A stretch of DNA of 64,000 bases from positions 1,860,001 to 1,924,000 of the forward strand of contig OX467085.1 of assembly GCA_950106755.1 (NCBI GenBank), in the 5' to 3' direction. Within the stretch, counting starts at the first letter, position 1. Each line of letters begins with the position of its first letter. The notes under the pieces were generated by a model. That model was given only the letters and a program-made list of their open reading frames with translations, ran no database searches and had not been told where the DNA came from. The translations under genes and the position numbers were made by a program. This stretch comes from Climacium dendroides (lineage: Eukaryota > Streptophyta > Bryopsida > Hypnales > Climaciaceae). Shown piece after piece: positions 12,401-25,765 of this stretch.

Positions 12401-14405
12401 ATGAGACTCTAAAAATCATGTTGTATTTAATAGATACCAAACCAATAAATTATAGGCTTTTGATGTGGAAGCATGTCCGAAATTATAACACACAAGTTGC
12501 AAATCGTCGAAATAGTTAGGATTCATGGAAAAATGAAGTTTAAGAGAACCCTATTGCTTCCCCACACTTTTTCAATGGAAATGGGTGTTGAAGAATGAGA
12601 CTCTAAAAATCATGTATTATTTAATAGATACCAAACCAATAAATTATAGGCTTTTGACGTGGAAGCATGTCCGAAATTATAACACACAAGTTGCAAATCG
12701 TCGAAATAGTTAGGATTCATGGAAAAATGAAGTTTAAGAGAACCCTATTGCTTCCCCACATTTTTTCAATTGAAATGGGTGTTGAAGAATGAGACTCTAA
12801 AAATCATGTTGTATTTAATAGATACCAAACCAATAAATTATAGGCTTTTGATGTGGAAGCATGTCCGAAATTATAACACACAAGTTGCAAATCGTCGAAA
12901 TAGTTAGGATTCATGGAAAAATGAAGTTTAAGAGAACCCTATTGCTTCCCCACACTTTTTCAATGGAAATGGGTGTTGAAGAATGAGACTCTAAAAATCA
13001 TGTATTATTTAATAGATACCAAACCAATAAATTATAGGCTTTTGACGTGGAAGCATGTCCGAAATTATAACACACAAGTTGCAAATCGTCGAAATAGTTA
13101 GGATTCATGGAAAAATGAAGTTTAAGAGAACCCTATTGCTTCCCCACATTTTTTCAATTGAAATGGGTGTTGAAGAATGAGACTCTAAAAATCATGTTGT
13201 ATTTAATAGATACCAAACCAATAAATTATAGGCTTTTGATGTGGAAGCATGTCCGAAATTATAACACACAAGTTGCAAATCGTCGAAATAGTTAGGATTC
13301 ATGGAAAAATGAAGTTTAAGAGAACCCTATTGCTTCCCCACACTTTTTCAATGGAAATGGGTGTTGAAGAATGAGACTCTAAAAATCATGTTGTATTTAA
13401 TAGATACCAAACCAATAAATTATAGGCTTTTGACCTGGAAGCATGTCCGAAATCATAACACACAAGTTGGAAATCTTCGAAATAGTTAGGATTCATGGAA
13501 AAATGAAGTTTAAGAGAACCCTATTGCTTCCCCACACTTTTTCAATCGAAATGGGTGTTAAAAAAATCAGACTCTAAAAATCATGTCGTATTTAATAGAA
13601 ACCAAACCAATAAATTATAGGCTTTTGACGTGGAAGCATGTCCGAAATTATAACACACAAGTTGCAAATCTTCGAAATAGTTAGGATTCATGGAAAAATG
13701 AAGTTTAAGAGAACCCCATTGCTTCCCCACACTTTTTCAATTGAAATGGGTGTTGAAGAATGAGACTCTAAAAATCATGTTGTATTCAATAGAAACCAAA
13801 CCAATAAATTATAGGTTATTGACGTGGAAGCATGTCCGAAATCATAACACACAAGTTGCAAATCTTCGAAATAGTTAGGATTCATGGAAAAATGAAGTTG
13901 AAGAGAACCCTATTGCTTCCCCACACATTTTCAATCGAAATGGGTGTTGAAGAATGAGAGTCTAAAAATCATGTTGTATTTAATAGATACCAAACCAATG
14001 AATTATAGGCTTTTGACGTGGAAGCATGTCCGAAATTATAACACAGAAGTTGCAAATCGTCGAAATAGTTAGGATTCATGGAAAAATGAAGTTTAAGAGA
14101 ACCCTATTGCTTCCCCACACTTTTTCAATTGAAATGGGTGTTGAAGAATGAGACTCTAAAAATCATGTTGTATTTAATAGATACCAAACCAATAAATTAT
14201 AGGCTTTTGACCTGGAAGCATGTCCGAAATCATAACACACAAGTTGCAAATCCTCGAAATAGTTAGGATTCATGGAAAAATGAAGTTTAAGAGAACCCTA
14301 TTGCTTCCGCACACTTTTTCAATCGAAATGGGTGTTAAAAAAATCAGACTCTTAAAATCATGCTGTATTTAATAGAAACCAAACCAATAAATTATAGGCT
14401 TTTGA
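9472..14405 (+). repeat. Large duplicated block, copy 2 (4,934 bp)
   Basis: This is the same ordered variants as 4,228-8,385 but 776 bp longer. One extra 388-bp dimer carries a second GTTGCCAATCG unit (11,526 and 11,914, versus one at 6,282). A second extra dimer carries a third CATGTATTATT unit (12,223, 12,611 and 12,999, versus 6,591 and 6,979). The extra pieces are exact whole monomer pairs. Confidence 0.85.
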
Positions 14406-16713
14406 CGTGGAAGCATGTCCGAAATTATAACACACAAGTTGCAAATCTTCGAAATAGTTAGGATTCATGGAAAAATGAAGTTTAAGAGAACCCCATTGCT
14501 TCCCCACACTTTTTCAATTGAAATGGGTGTTGAAGATTGAGACTCTAAAAATCATGGTGTATTCAATAGAAACCAAACCAATAAATTATAGGTTTTTGAC
14601 GTGGAAGCATGTCCGAAATCATAACACAGAAGTTGCAAATCGTCGAAATAGTTAGGATTCATGGAAAAATGAAGTTTAAGAGAACCCTATTGCTTCCCTA
14701 CACTTTGTCAATTGAAATGGGTGTTGAAGAATGAGACTCTAAAAATCATGTTGTATTTAATAGATACCAATCCAATAAATTATAGGCTTTTGATGTGGAA
14801 GCATGTCCGAAATCATAACACACAAGTTGCAAATCGTCGAAATAGTTAGGATTCATGGAAAAATGAAGTTTAAGAGAACCCTATTGCTTCCCCACACTTT
14901 TTCAATGGAAATGGGTGTTGAAGAATGAGACTCTAAAAATCATGTTGTATTTAATAGATACCAAACCAATAAATTATAGGCTTTTGACCTGGAAGCATGT
15001 CCGAAATCATAACACACAAGTTGGAAATCTTCGAAATAGTTAGGATTCATGGAAAAATGAAGTTTAAGAGAACCCTATTGCTTCCCCACACTTTTTCAAT
15101 CGAAATGGGTGTTAAAAAAATCAGACTCTAAAAATCATGTCGTATTTAATAGAAACCAAACCAATAAATTATAGGCTTTTGACGTGGAAGCATGTCCGAA
15201 ATCATAACACACAAGTTGCAAATCGTCGAAATAGTTAGGATTCATGGAAAAATGAAGTTTAAGAGAACCCCATTGCTTCCCCACACTTTTTCAATTGAAA
15301 TGGGTGTTGAAGAATGAGACTCTAAAAATCATGTTGTATTCAATAGAAACCAAACCAATAAATTATAGGTTTTTGACGTGGAAGCATGTCCGAAATCATA
15401 ACACACAAGTTGCAAATCTTCGAAATAGTTAGGATTCATGGAAAAATGAAGTTTAAGAGAACCCTATTGCTTCCCCACACTTTTTCAATCGAAATGGGTG
15501 TTGAAGAATGAGAGTCTAAAAATCATGTTGTATTTAATAGATACCAAACCAATGAATTATAGGCTTTTGACGTGGAAGCATGTCCGAAATCATAACACAC
15601 AAGTTGCAAATCGTCGAAATAGTTAGGATTCATGGAAAAATGAAGTTTAAGAGAACCCCATTGCTTCCCCACACTTTTTCAATTGAAATGGGTGTTGAAG
15701 AATGAGACTCTAAAAATCATGTTGTATTCAATAGAAACCAAACCAATAAATTATAGGTTTTTGACGTGGAAGCATGTCCGAAATCATAACACACAAGTTG
15801 CAAATCGTCGAAATAGTTAGGATTCATGGAAAAATGAAGTTTAAGAGAACCCCATTGCTTCCCCACACTTTTTCAATTGAAATGGGTGTTGAAGAATGAG
15901 ACTCTAAAAATCATGTTGTATTCAATAGAAACCAAACCAATAAATTATAGGTTTTTGACGTGGAAGCATGTCCGAAATCATAACACACAAGTTGCAAATC
16001 GTCGAAATAGTTAGGATTCATGGAAAAATGAAGTTTAAGAGAACCCTATTGCTTCCCCACACTTTTTCAATCGAAATGGGTGTTAAAAAAATCAGACTCT
16101 AAAAATCATGTCGTATTTAATAGAAACCAAACCAATAAATTATAGGCTTTTGACGTGGAAGCATGTCCGAAATCATAACACACAAGTTGCAAATCGTCGA
16201 AATAGTTAGGATTCATGGAAAAATGAAGTTTAAGAGAACCCCATTGCTTCCCCACACTTTTTCAATTGAAATGGGTGTTGAAGAATGAGACTCTAAAAAT
16301 CATGTTGTATTCAATAGAAACCAAACCAATAAATTATAGGTTTTTGACGTGGAAGCATGTCCGAAATCATAACACACAAGTTGCAAATCGTCGAAATAGT
16401 TAGGATTCATGGAAAAATGAAGTTTAAGAGAACCCCATTGCTTCCCCACACTTTTTCAATTGAAATGGGTGTTGAAGAATGAGACTCTAAAAATCATGTT
16501 GTATTCAATAGAAACCAAACCAATAAATTATAGGTTTTTGACGTGGAAGCATGTCCGAAATCATAACACACAAGTTGGAAATCTTCGAAATAGTTAGGAT
16601 TCATGGAAAAATGAAGTTTAAGAGAACCCTATTGCTTCCCCACACTTTTTCAATCGAAATGGGTGTTAAAAAAATGAGACATTCTATTAAAATCATGTTG
16701 TATTTAATAGAAA
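14406..16713 (+). repeat. Mixed sub-array with CATTGC/TTCAATAG units
   Basis: About 12 units. Near-identical 194-bp units with GAGAACCCCATTGC and GTTGTATTCAATAG followed by TATAGGTTTTTGACG recur between 15.6 and 16.5 kb, separated by a 195-bp unit. The stretch ends with the rare 199-bp unit. An ATACCAATCCAAT variant at about 14,767 reappears in the 2,720-bp repeat to the right. Confidence 0.82.
16508..16706 (+). repeat. Rare 199-bp monomer, copy 1
   Basis: The variable segment reads GTTAAAAAAATGAGACATTC followed by TATTAAAATCATG, making the unit 199 bp. The sequence GACATTCTATTAAAATC is not found in ordinary units. The same rearranged segment occurs at 53,279-53,477. The forward frame stays open through this segment, giving an 81-codon frame with no other coding sign. 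Confidence 0.9.
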
Positions 16714-19433
16714 CCAAACCAATAAATTATAGGCTTTTGACGTGGAAGCATGTCCGAAATCATAACACACAAGTTGCAAATCGTCGAAATAGTTAGGATT
16801 CATGGAAAAATGAAGTTTAAGAGAACCCCATTGCTTCCCCACACTTTTTCAATTGAAATGGGTGTTGAAGAATGAGACTCTAAAAATCATGTTGTATTTA
16901 ATAGATACCAATCCAATAAATTATAGGCTTTTGATGTGGAAGCATGTCCGAAATCATAACACACAAGTTGCAAATCGTCGAAATAGTTAGGATTCATGGA
17001 AAAATGAAGTTTAAGAGAACCCTATTGCTTCCCCACACTTTTTCAATGGAAATGGGTGTTGAAGAATGAGACTCTAAAAATCATGTTGTATTTAATAGAT
17101 ACCAAACCAATAAATTATAGGCTTTTGACCTGGAAGCATGTCCGAAATCATAACACACAAGTTGGAAATCTTCGAAATAGTTAGGATTCATGGAAAAATG
17201 AAGTTTAAGAGAACCCTATTGCTTCCCCACACTTTTTCAATCGAAATGGGTGTTAAAAAAATCAGACTCTAAAAATCATGTCGTATTTAATAGAAACCAA
17301 ACCAATAAATTATAGGCTTTTGACGTGGAAGCATGTCCGAAATCATAACACACAAGTTGCAAATCGTCGAAATAGTTAGGATTCATCGAAAAATGAAGTT
17401 TAAGAGAACCCCATTGCTTCCCCACACTTTTTCAATTGAAATGGGTGTTGAAGAATGAAACTCTAAAAATCATGTTGTATTTAATAGATACCAAACCAAT
17501 AAATTATAGGCTTTTGACCTGGAAGCATGTCCGAAATCATAACACACAAGTTGGAAATCTTCGAAATAGTTAGGATTCATGGAAAAATGAAGTTTAAGAG
17601 AACCCTATTGCTTCCCCACACTTTTTCAATCGAAATGGGTGTTAAAAAAATCAGACTCTAAAAATCATGTCGTATTTAATAGAAACCAAACCAATAAATT
17701 ATAGGCTTTTGACGTGGAAGCATGTCCGAAATCATAACACACAAGTTGCAAATCGTCGAAATAGTTAGGATTCATGGAAAAATGAAGTTTAAGAGAACCC
17801 CATTGCTTCCCCACACTTTTTCAATTGAAATGGGTGTTGAAGAATGAGACTCTAAAAATCATGTTGTATTCAATAGAAACCAAACCAATAAATTATAGGT
17901 TTTTGATGTGGAAGCATGTCCGAAATCATAACACACAAGTTGCAAATCGTCGAAATAGTTAGGATTCATGGAAAAATGAAGTTTAAGAGAACCCCATTGC
18001 TTCCCCACACTTTTTCAATTGAAATGGGTGTTGAAGAATGAGACTCTAAAAATCATGTTGTATTCAATAGAAACCAAACCAATAAATTATAGGTTTTTGA
18101 CGTGGAAGCATGTCCGAAATCATAACACACAAGTTGCAAATCTTCGAAATAGTTAGGATTCATGGAAAAATGAAGTTGAAGAGAACCCTATTGCTTCCCC
18201 ACACTTTTTCAATCGAAATGGGTGTTAAAAAAATCAGACTCTAAAAATCATGTCGTATTTAATAGAAACCAAACCAATAAATTATAGGCTTTTGACGTGG
18301 AAGCATGTCCGAAATCATAACACACAAGTTGCAAATCGTCGAAATAGTTAGGATTCATGGAAAAATGAAGTTTAAGAGAACCCCATTGCTTCCCCACACT
18401 TTTTCAATTGAAATGGGTGTTGAAGAATGAGACTCTAAAAATCATGTTGTATTTAATAGATACCAAACCAATAAATTATAGGCTTTTGACCTGGAAGCAT
18501 GTCCGAAATCATAACACACAAGTTGGAAATCTTCGAAATAGTTAGGATTCATGGAAAAATGAAGTTTAAGAGAACCCTATTGCTTCCCCACACTTTTTCA
18601 ATCGAAATGGGTGTTAAAAAAATCAGACTCTAAAAATCATGTCGTATTTAATAGAAACCAAACCAATAAATTATAGGCTTTTGACGTGGAAGCATGTCCG
18701 AAATCATAACACACAAGTTGCAAATCGTCGAAATAGTTAGGATTCATGGAAAAATGAAGTTTAAGAGAACCCCATTGCTTCCCCACACTTTTTCAATTGA
18801 AATGGGTGTTGAAGAATGAGACTCTAAAAATCATGTTGTATTCAATAGAAACCAAACCAATAAATTATAGGTTTTTGACGTGGAAGCATGTCCGAAATCA
18901 TAACACACAAGTTGCAAATCGTCGAAATAGTTAGGATTCATGGAAAAATGAAGTTTAAGAGAACCCCATTGCTTCCCCACACTTTTTCAATTGAAATGGG
19001 TGTTGAAGAATGAGACTCTAAAAATCATGTTGTATTCAATAGAAACCAAACCAATAAATTATAGGTTTTTGACGTGGAAGCATGTCCGAAATCATAACAC
19101 ACAAGTTGCAAATCGTCGAAATAGTTAGGATTCATGGAAAAATGAAGTTTAAGAGAACCCTATTGCTTCCCCACACTTTTTCAATTGAAATGGGTGTTGA
19201 AGATTGAGACTCTAAAAATCATGTTGTATTCAATAGATACCAAACCAATAAATTATAGGCTTCTGACGTGGAAGCATGTCCGAAATTATAACACACAAGT
19301 TGCAAATCGTCGAAATAGTTAGGATTCATGGAAAAATGAAGTTTAAGAGAACCCTATTGCTTCCCCACACTTTTTCAATTGAAATGGGTGTTGAAGATTG
19401 AGACTCTAAAAATCATGTTGTATTCAATAGATA
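16714..19433 (+). repeat. 14-monomer duplication, 2,720 bp, copy 1
   Basis: Rare variants recur exactly 2,720 bp downstream: ATACCAATCC (16,905/19,625), ATTCATCGAAAAATG (17,381/20,101), GAAGAATGAAACTC (17,451/20,171), TTTTGATGTGG in a TTCAATAG unit (17,901/20,621) and GAAGTTGAAGAG (18,172/20,892). I found no mismatch at the checked landmarks up to 19,160. The last ~273 bp of the copy differ from the second copy (CTATTGC versus CCATTGC at 19,161/21,881). Confidence 0.87.
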
Positions 19434-22153
19434 CCAAACCAATAAATTATAGGCTTTTGACGTGGAAGCATGTCCGAAATCATAACACACAAGTTGCAAA
19501 TCGTCGAAATAGTTAGGATTCATGGAAAAATGAAGTTTAAGAGAACCCCATTGCTTCCCCACACTTTTTCAATTGAAATGGGTGTTGAAGAATGAGACTC
19601 TAAAAATCATGTTGTATTTAATAGATACCAATCCAATAAATTATAGGCTTTTGATGTGGAAGCATGTCCGAAATCATAACACACAAGTTGCAAATCGTCG
19701 AAATAGTTAGGATTCATGGAAAAATGAAGTTTAAGAGAACCCTATTGCTTCCCCACACTTTTTCAATGGAAATGGGTGTTGAAGAATGAGACTCTAAAAA
19801 TCATGTTGTATTTAATAGATACCAAACCAATAAATTATAGGCTTTTGACCTGGAAGCATGTCCGAAATCATAACACACAAGTTGGAAATCTTCGAAATAG
19901 TTAGGATTCATGGAAAAATGAAGTTTAAGAGAACCCTATTGCTTCCCCACACTTTTTCAATCGAAATGGGTGTTAAAAAAATCAGACTCTAAAAATCATG
20001 TCGTATTTAATAGAAACCAAACCAATAAATTATAGGCTTTTGACGTGGAAGCATGTCCGAAATCATAACACACAAGTTGCAAATCGTCGAAATAGTTAGG
20101 ATTCATCGAAAAATGAAGTTTAAGAGAACCCCATTGCTTCCCCACACTTTTTCAATTGAAATGGGTGTTGAAGAATGAAACTCTAAAAATCATGTTGTAT
20201 TTAATAGATACCAAACCAATAAATTATAGGCTTTTGACCTGGAAGCATGTCCGAAATCATAACACACAAGTTGGAAATCTTCGAAATAGTTAGGATTCAT
20301 GGAAAAATGAAGTTTAAGAGAACCCTATTGCTTCCCCACACTTTTTCAATCGAAATGGGTGTTAAAAAAATCAGACTCTAAAAATCATGTCGTATTTAAT
20401 AGAAACCAAACCAATAAATTATAGGCTTTTGACGTGGAAGCATGTCCGAAATCATAACACACAAGTTGCAAATCGTCGAAATAGTTAGGATTCATGGAAA
20501 AATGAAGTTTAAGAGAACCCCATTGCTTCCCCACACTTTTTCAATTGAAATGGGTGTTGAAGAATGAGACTCTAAAAATCATGTTGTATTCAATAGAAAC
20601 CAAACCAATAAATTATAGGTTTTTGATGTGGAAGCATGTCCGAAATCATAACACACAAGTTGCAAATCGTCGAAATAGTTAGGATTCATGGAAAAATGAA
20701 GTTTAAGAGAACCCCATTGCTTCCCCACACTTTTTCAATTGAAATGGGTGTTGAAGAATGAGACTCTAAAAATCATGTTGTATTCAATAGAAACCAAACC
20801 AATAAATTATAGGTTTTTGACGTGGAAGCATGTCCGAAATCATAACACACAAGTTGCAAATCTTCGAAATAGTTAGGATTCATGGAAAAATGAAGTTGAA
20901 GAGAACCCTATTGCTTCCCCACACTTTTTCAATCGAAATGGGTGTTAAAAAAATCAGACTCTAAAAATCATGTCGTATTTAATAGAAACCAAACCAATAA
21001 ATTATAGGCTTTTGACGTGGAAGCATGTCCGAAATCATAACACACAAGTTGCAAATCGTCGAAATAGTTAGGATTCATGGAAAAATGAAGTTTAAGAGAA
21101 CCCCATTGCTTCCCCACACTTTTTCAATTGAAATGGGTGTTGAAGAATGAGACTCTAAAAATCATGTTGTATTTAATAGATACCAAACCAATAAATTATA
21201 GGCTTTTGACCTGGAAGCATGTCCGAAATCATAACACACAAGTTGGAAATCTTCGAAATAGTTAGGATTCATGGAAAAATGAAGTTTAAGAGAACCCTAT
21301 TGCTTCCCCACACTTTTTCAATCGAAATGGGTGTTAAAAAAATCAGACTCTAAAAATCATGTCGTATTTAATAGAAACCAAACCAATAAATTATAGGCTT
21401 TTGACGTGGAAGCATGTCCGAAATCATAACACACAAGTTGCAAATCGTCGAAATAGTTAGGATTCATGGAAAAATGAAGTTTAAGAGAACCCCATTGCTT
21501 CCCCACACTTTTTCAATTGAAATGGGTGTTGAAGAATGAGACTCTAAAAATCATGTTGTATTCAATAGAAACCAAACCAATAAATTATAGGTTTTTGACG
21601 TGGAAGCATGTCCGAAATCATAACACACAAGTTGCAAATCGTCGAAATAGTTAGGATTCATGGAAAAATGAAGTTTAAGAGAACCCCATTGCTTCCCCAC
21701 ACTTTTTCAATTGAAATGGGTGTTGAAGAATGAGACTCTAAAAATCATGTTGTATTCAATAGAAACCAAACCAATAAATTATAGGTTTTTGACGTGGAAG
21801 CATGTCCGAAATCATAACACACAAGTTGCAAATCGTCGAAATAGTTAGGATTCATGGAAAAATGAAGTTTAAGAGAACCCCATTGCTTCCCCACACTTTT
21901 TCAATTGAAATGGGTGTTGAAGAATGAGACTCTAAAAATCATGTTGTATTCAATAGAAACCAAACCAATAAATTATAGGTTTTTGACGTGGAAGCATGTC
22001 CGAAATCATAACACACAAGTTGCAAATCTTCGAAATAGTTAGGATTCATGGAAAAATGAAGTTGAAGAGAACCCTATTGCTTCCCCACACTTTTTCAATC
22101 GAAATGGGTGTTGAAGAATGAGAGTCTAAAAATCATGTTGTATTTAATAGATA
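19434..22153 (+). repeat. 14-monomer duplication, 2,720 bp, copy 2
   Basis: This is the tandem partner of 16,714-19,433. It matches from 19,434 to about 21,880, after which units of another type (GAAGAATGAG with TTCAATAG, then GAGAGTC) replace the GAAGATTGAG units of copy 1. The near-identity over about 2.4 kb suggests a recent event or continuing exchange. Confidence 0.87.
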
Positions 22154-22659
22154 CCAAACCAATGAATTATAGGCTTTTGACGTGGAAGCATGTCCGAAAT
22201 CATAACACACAAGTTGCAAATCGTCGAAATAGTTAGGATTCATGGAAAAATGAAGTTTAAGAGAACCCTATTGCTTCCCCACACTTTTTCAATTGAAATG
22301 GGTGTTGAAGAATGAGACTCTAAAAATCATGTTGTATTTAATAGATACCAAACCAATAAATTATAGGCTTTTGACCTGGAAGCATGTCCGAAATCATAAC
22401 ACACAAGTTGGAAATCTTCGAAATAGTTAGGATTCATGGAAAAATGAACTTTAAGAGAACCCTATTGCTTCCCCACACTTTTTCAATCGAAATGGGTGTT
22501 AAAAAAATCAGACTCTAAAAATCATGTTGTATTTAATAGAAACCAAACCAATAAATTATAGGCTTTTGACGTTGAAGCATGTCAGAAATCATAACACACA
22601 AGTTGCAAATCTTCGAAATAGTTAGGATTCATGGAAAAATGAAGTTTAAGAGAACCCCA
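22154..22659 (+). repeat. Short junction sub-array
   Basis: About 2.6 units of 194/195-bp type with GACCTGG and AATGAACTTTAAG markers. AATGAACTTT occurs again near 25,559, linking this junction to the sequence just after the 1,363-bp repeat. Nothing else is present. Confidence 0.75.
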
Positions 22660-25443
22660 TTGCTTCCCCACACTTTTTCAATTGAAATGGGTGTTGAAGA
22701 ATGAGACTCTAAAAATCATGGTGTATTCAATAGAAACCAAACCAATAAATTATAGGTTTTTGACGTGGAAGCATGTCCGAAATCATAACACCCAAGTTGC
22801 AAATCTTCGAAATAGTTAGGATTCATGGAAAAATGAAGTTTAACAAAACCCTATTGCTTCCCCACACTTTTTCAATTGAAATGGGTGTTGAAGAATGAGA
22901 CTCTAAAAATCATGTTGTATTTAATAGATACCAAACCAATAAATTATAGGCTTTTGATGTGGAAGCATGTCCGAAATCATAACACACAAGTTGCAAATCT
23001 TCGAAATAGTTAGGATTCAGGGAAAAATGAAGTTTAAGAGAACCCTATTGCTTCCCCACACTTTTTCAATTGAAATGGGTGTTGAAGAATGAGACTCTAA
23101 AAATCATGTTGTATTTAATAGATACCAAACCAATAAATTATAGGCTTTTGACCTGGAAGCATGTCTGAAATTATAACACACAAGTTGCGAATCTTCGAAA
23201 TAGTTAGGATTCATGGAAAAATGAAGTTTAACAAAACCCTATTGCTTCCCCACACTTTTTCAATTGAAATGGGTTTTGAAGAATGAGACTCTAAAAATCA
23301 TGTTGTATTTAATAGAAACCAAACCAATAAATTATAGGCTTTTGACGTGGAAGCATGTCCGAAATTATAACACACAAGTTGCAAATCTTCGAAATAGTTA
23401 GGATTCATGGAAAAATGAAGTTTAAGAGAACCCTATTGCTTCCCCACACTTTTTCAATCGAAATGGGTGTTAAAAAAATCAGACTCTAAAAATCATGTCG
23501 TATTTAATAGAAACCAAACCAATAAATTATAGGCTTTTGACGTGGAAGCATGTTCGAAATCATAACACACAAGTTGCAAATCGTCGAAATAGTTAGGATT
23601 CATGGAAAAATGAAGTTTAAGAGAACCCGATTGCTTCCCCACACTTTTTCAATCGAAATGGGTGTTAAAAATAATCAGACTCTAAAAATCATGCTGTATT
23701 TAATAGAAACCAAACCAATAAATTATAAGCTTTTGACGTGGAAGCATGTTCGAAATTATAACACACAAGTTGCAAATCGTCGAAATAGTTAGGATTCATG
23801 GAAAAATGAAGTTTAAGAGAACCCTATTGCTTCCCCACACTTTTTCAATCGAAATGGGTGTTAAAAATAATCACACTCTAAAAATCATGCTGTATTTAAT
23901 AGATACCAAACCAATAAATTATAGGCTTTTGACGTGGAAGCATGTCTGAAATCATAACACACAAGTTGCAAATCTTCGAAATAGTTAGGATTCATGGAGA
24001 AATGAAGTTTAAGAGAACCCTATTGCTTCCCCACACTTTTTCAATTGAAATGGGTGTTGAAGAATGAGACTCTAAAAATCATGGTGTATTCAATAGAAAC
24101 CAAACCAATAAATTATAGGTTTTTGACGTGGAAGCATGTCCGAAATCATAACACCCAAGTTGCAAATCTTCGAAATAGTTAGGATTCATGGAAAAATGAA
24201 GTTTAAGAGAACCCTATTGCTTCCCCACACTTTTTCAATTGAAATGGGTGTTGAAGAATGAGACTCTAAAAATCATGTTGTATTTAATAGATACCAAACC
24301 AATAAATTATAGGCTTTTGATGTGGAAGCATGTCCGAAATCATAACACACAAGTTGCAAATCTTCGAAATAGTTAGGATTCAGGGAAAAATGAAGTTTAA
24401 GAGAACCCTATTGCTTCCCCACACTTTTTCAATTGAAATGGGTGTTGAAGAATGAGACTCTAAAAATCATGTTGTATTTAATAGATACCAAACCAATAAA
24501 TTATAGGCTTTTGACCTGGAAGCATGTCTGAAATTATAACACACAAGTTGCGAATCTTCGAAATAGTTAGGATTCATGGAAAAATGAAGTTTAACAAAAC
24601 CCTATTGCTTCCCCACACTTTTTCAATTGAAATGGGTTTTGAAGAATGAGACTCTAAAAATCATGTTGTATTTAATAGAAACCAAACCAATAAATTATAG
24701 GCTTTTGACGTGGAAGCATGTCCGAAATTATAACACACAAGTTGCAAATCTTCGAAATAGTTAGGATTCATGGAAAAATGAAGTTTAAGAGAACCCTATT
24801 GCTTCCCCACACTTTTTCAATCGAAATGGGTGTTAAAAAAATCAGACTCTAAAAATCATGTCGTATTTAATAGAAACCAAACCAATAAATTATAGGCTTT
24901 TGACGTGGAAGCATGTTCGAAATCATAACACACAAGTTGCAAATCGTCGAAATAGTTAGGATTCATGGAAAAATGAAGTTTAAGAGAACCCGATTGCTTC
25001 CCCACACTTTTTCAATCGAAATGGGTGTTAAAAATAATCAGACTCTAAAAATCATGCTGTATTTAATAGAAACCAAACCAATAAATTATAAGCTTTTGAC
25101 GTGGAAGCATGTTCGAAATTATAACACACAAGTTGCAAATCGTCGAAATAGTTAGGATTCATGGAAAAATGAAGTTTAAGAGAACCCTATTGCTTCCCCA
25201 CACTTTTTCAATCGAAATGGGTGTTAAAAATAATCACACTCTAAAAATCATGCTGTATTTAATAGATACCAAACCAATAAATTATAGGCTTTTGACGTGG
25301 AAGCATGTCCGAAATCATAACACACAAGTTGCAAATCTTCGAAATAGTTAGGATTCATGGAGAAATGAAGTTTAAGAGAACCCTATTGCTTCCCCACACT
25401 TTTTCAATTGAAATGGGTGTTGAAGAATGAGACTCTAAAAATC
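22660..25443 (+). repeat. 7-monomer higher-order repeat, 1,363 bp, two copies
   Basis: Copies lie at about 22,660-24,022 and 24,023-25,385, and the match continues to about 25,443. Shared markers at 1,363 bp spacing are ACACCCAAGTTG (22,791/24,154), GTTGCGAATC (23,184/24,547), GGGTTTTGAAG (23,271/24,634), ATGTTCGAAAT (23,550/24,913), the AAAAATAATC 196-bp units, and CATGGAGAAATG (23,993/25,356). One difference is TTTAACAAAACCC in copy 1 (about 22,840) where copy 2 has TTTAAGAGAACCC. This is the first place 196-bp units appear. Confidence 0.86.
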
Positions 25444-25765
25444 ATGTTGTATTTAATAGATACCAAACCAATAAATTATAGGCTTTTGACCTGGAAGCAT
25501 GTCCGAAATCATAACACACAAGTTGGAAATCTTCGAAATAGTTAGGATTCATGGAAAAATGAACTTTAAGAGAACCCTATTGCTTCCCCACACTTTTTCA
25601 ATCGAAATGGGTGTTAAAAAAATCAGACTCTAAAAATCATGTCGTATTTAATAGAAACCAAACCAATAAATTATAGGCTTTTGACGTGGAAGCATGTCCG
25701 AAATTATAACACACAAGTTGCAAATCCTCGAAATAGTTAGGATTCATGGAAAAATGAAGTTTAAA
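25444..25765 (+). repeat. Junction of ordinary satellite units
   Basis: About 1.7 units with GACCTGG, AATGAACTTT and a 195-bp variable segment. Similar to 22,340-22,540, as if carried along with the preceding duplication. No other sequence is present. Confidence 0.75.
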
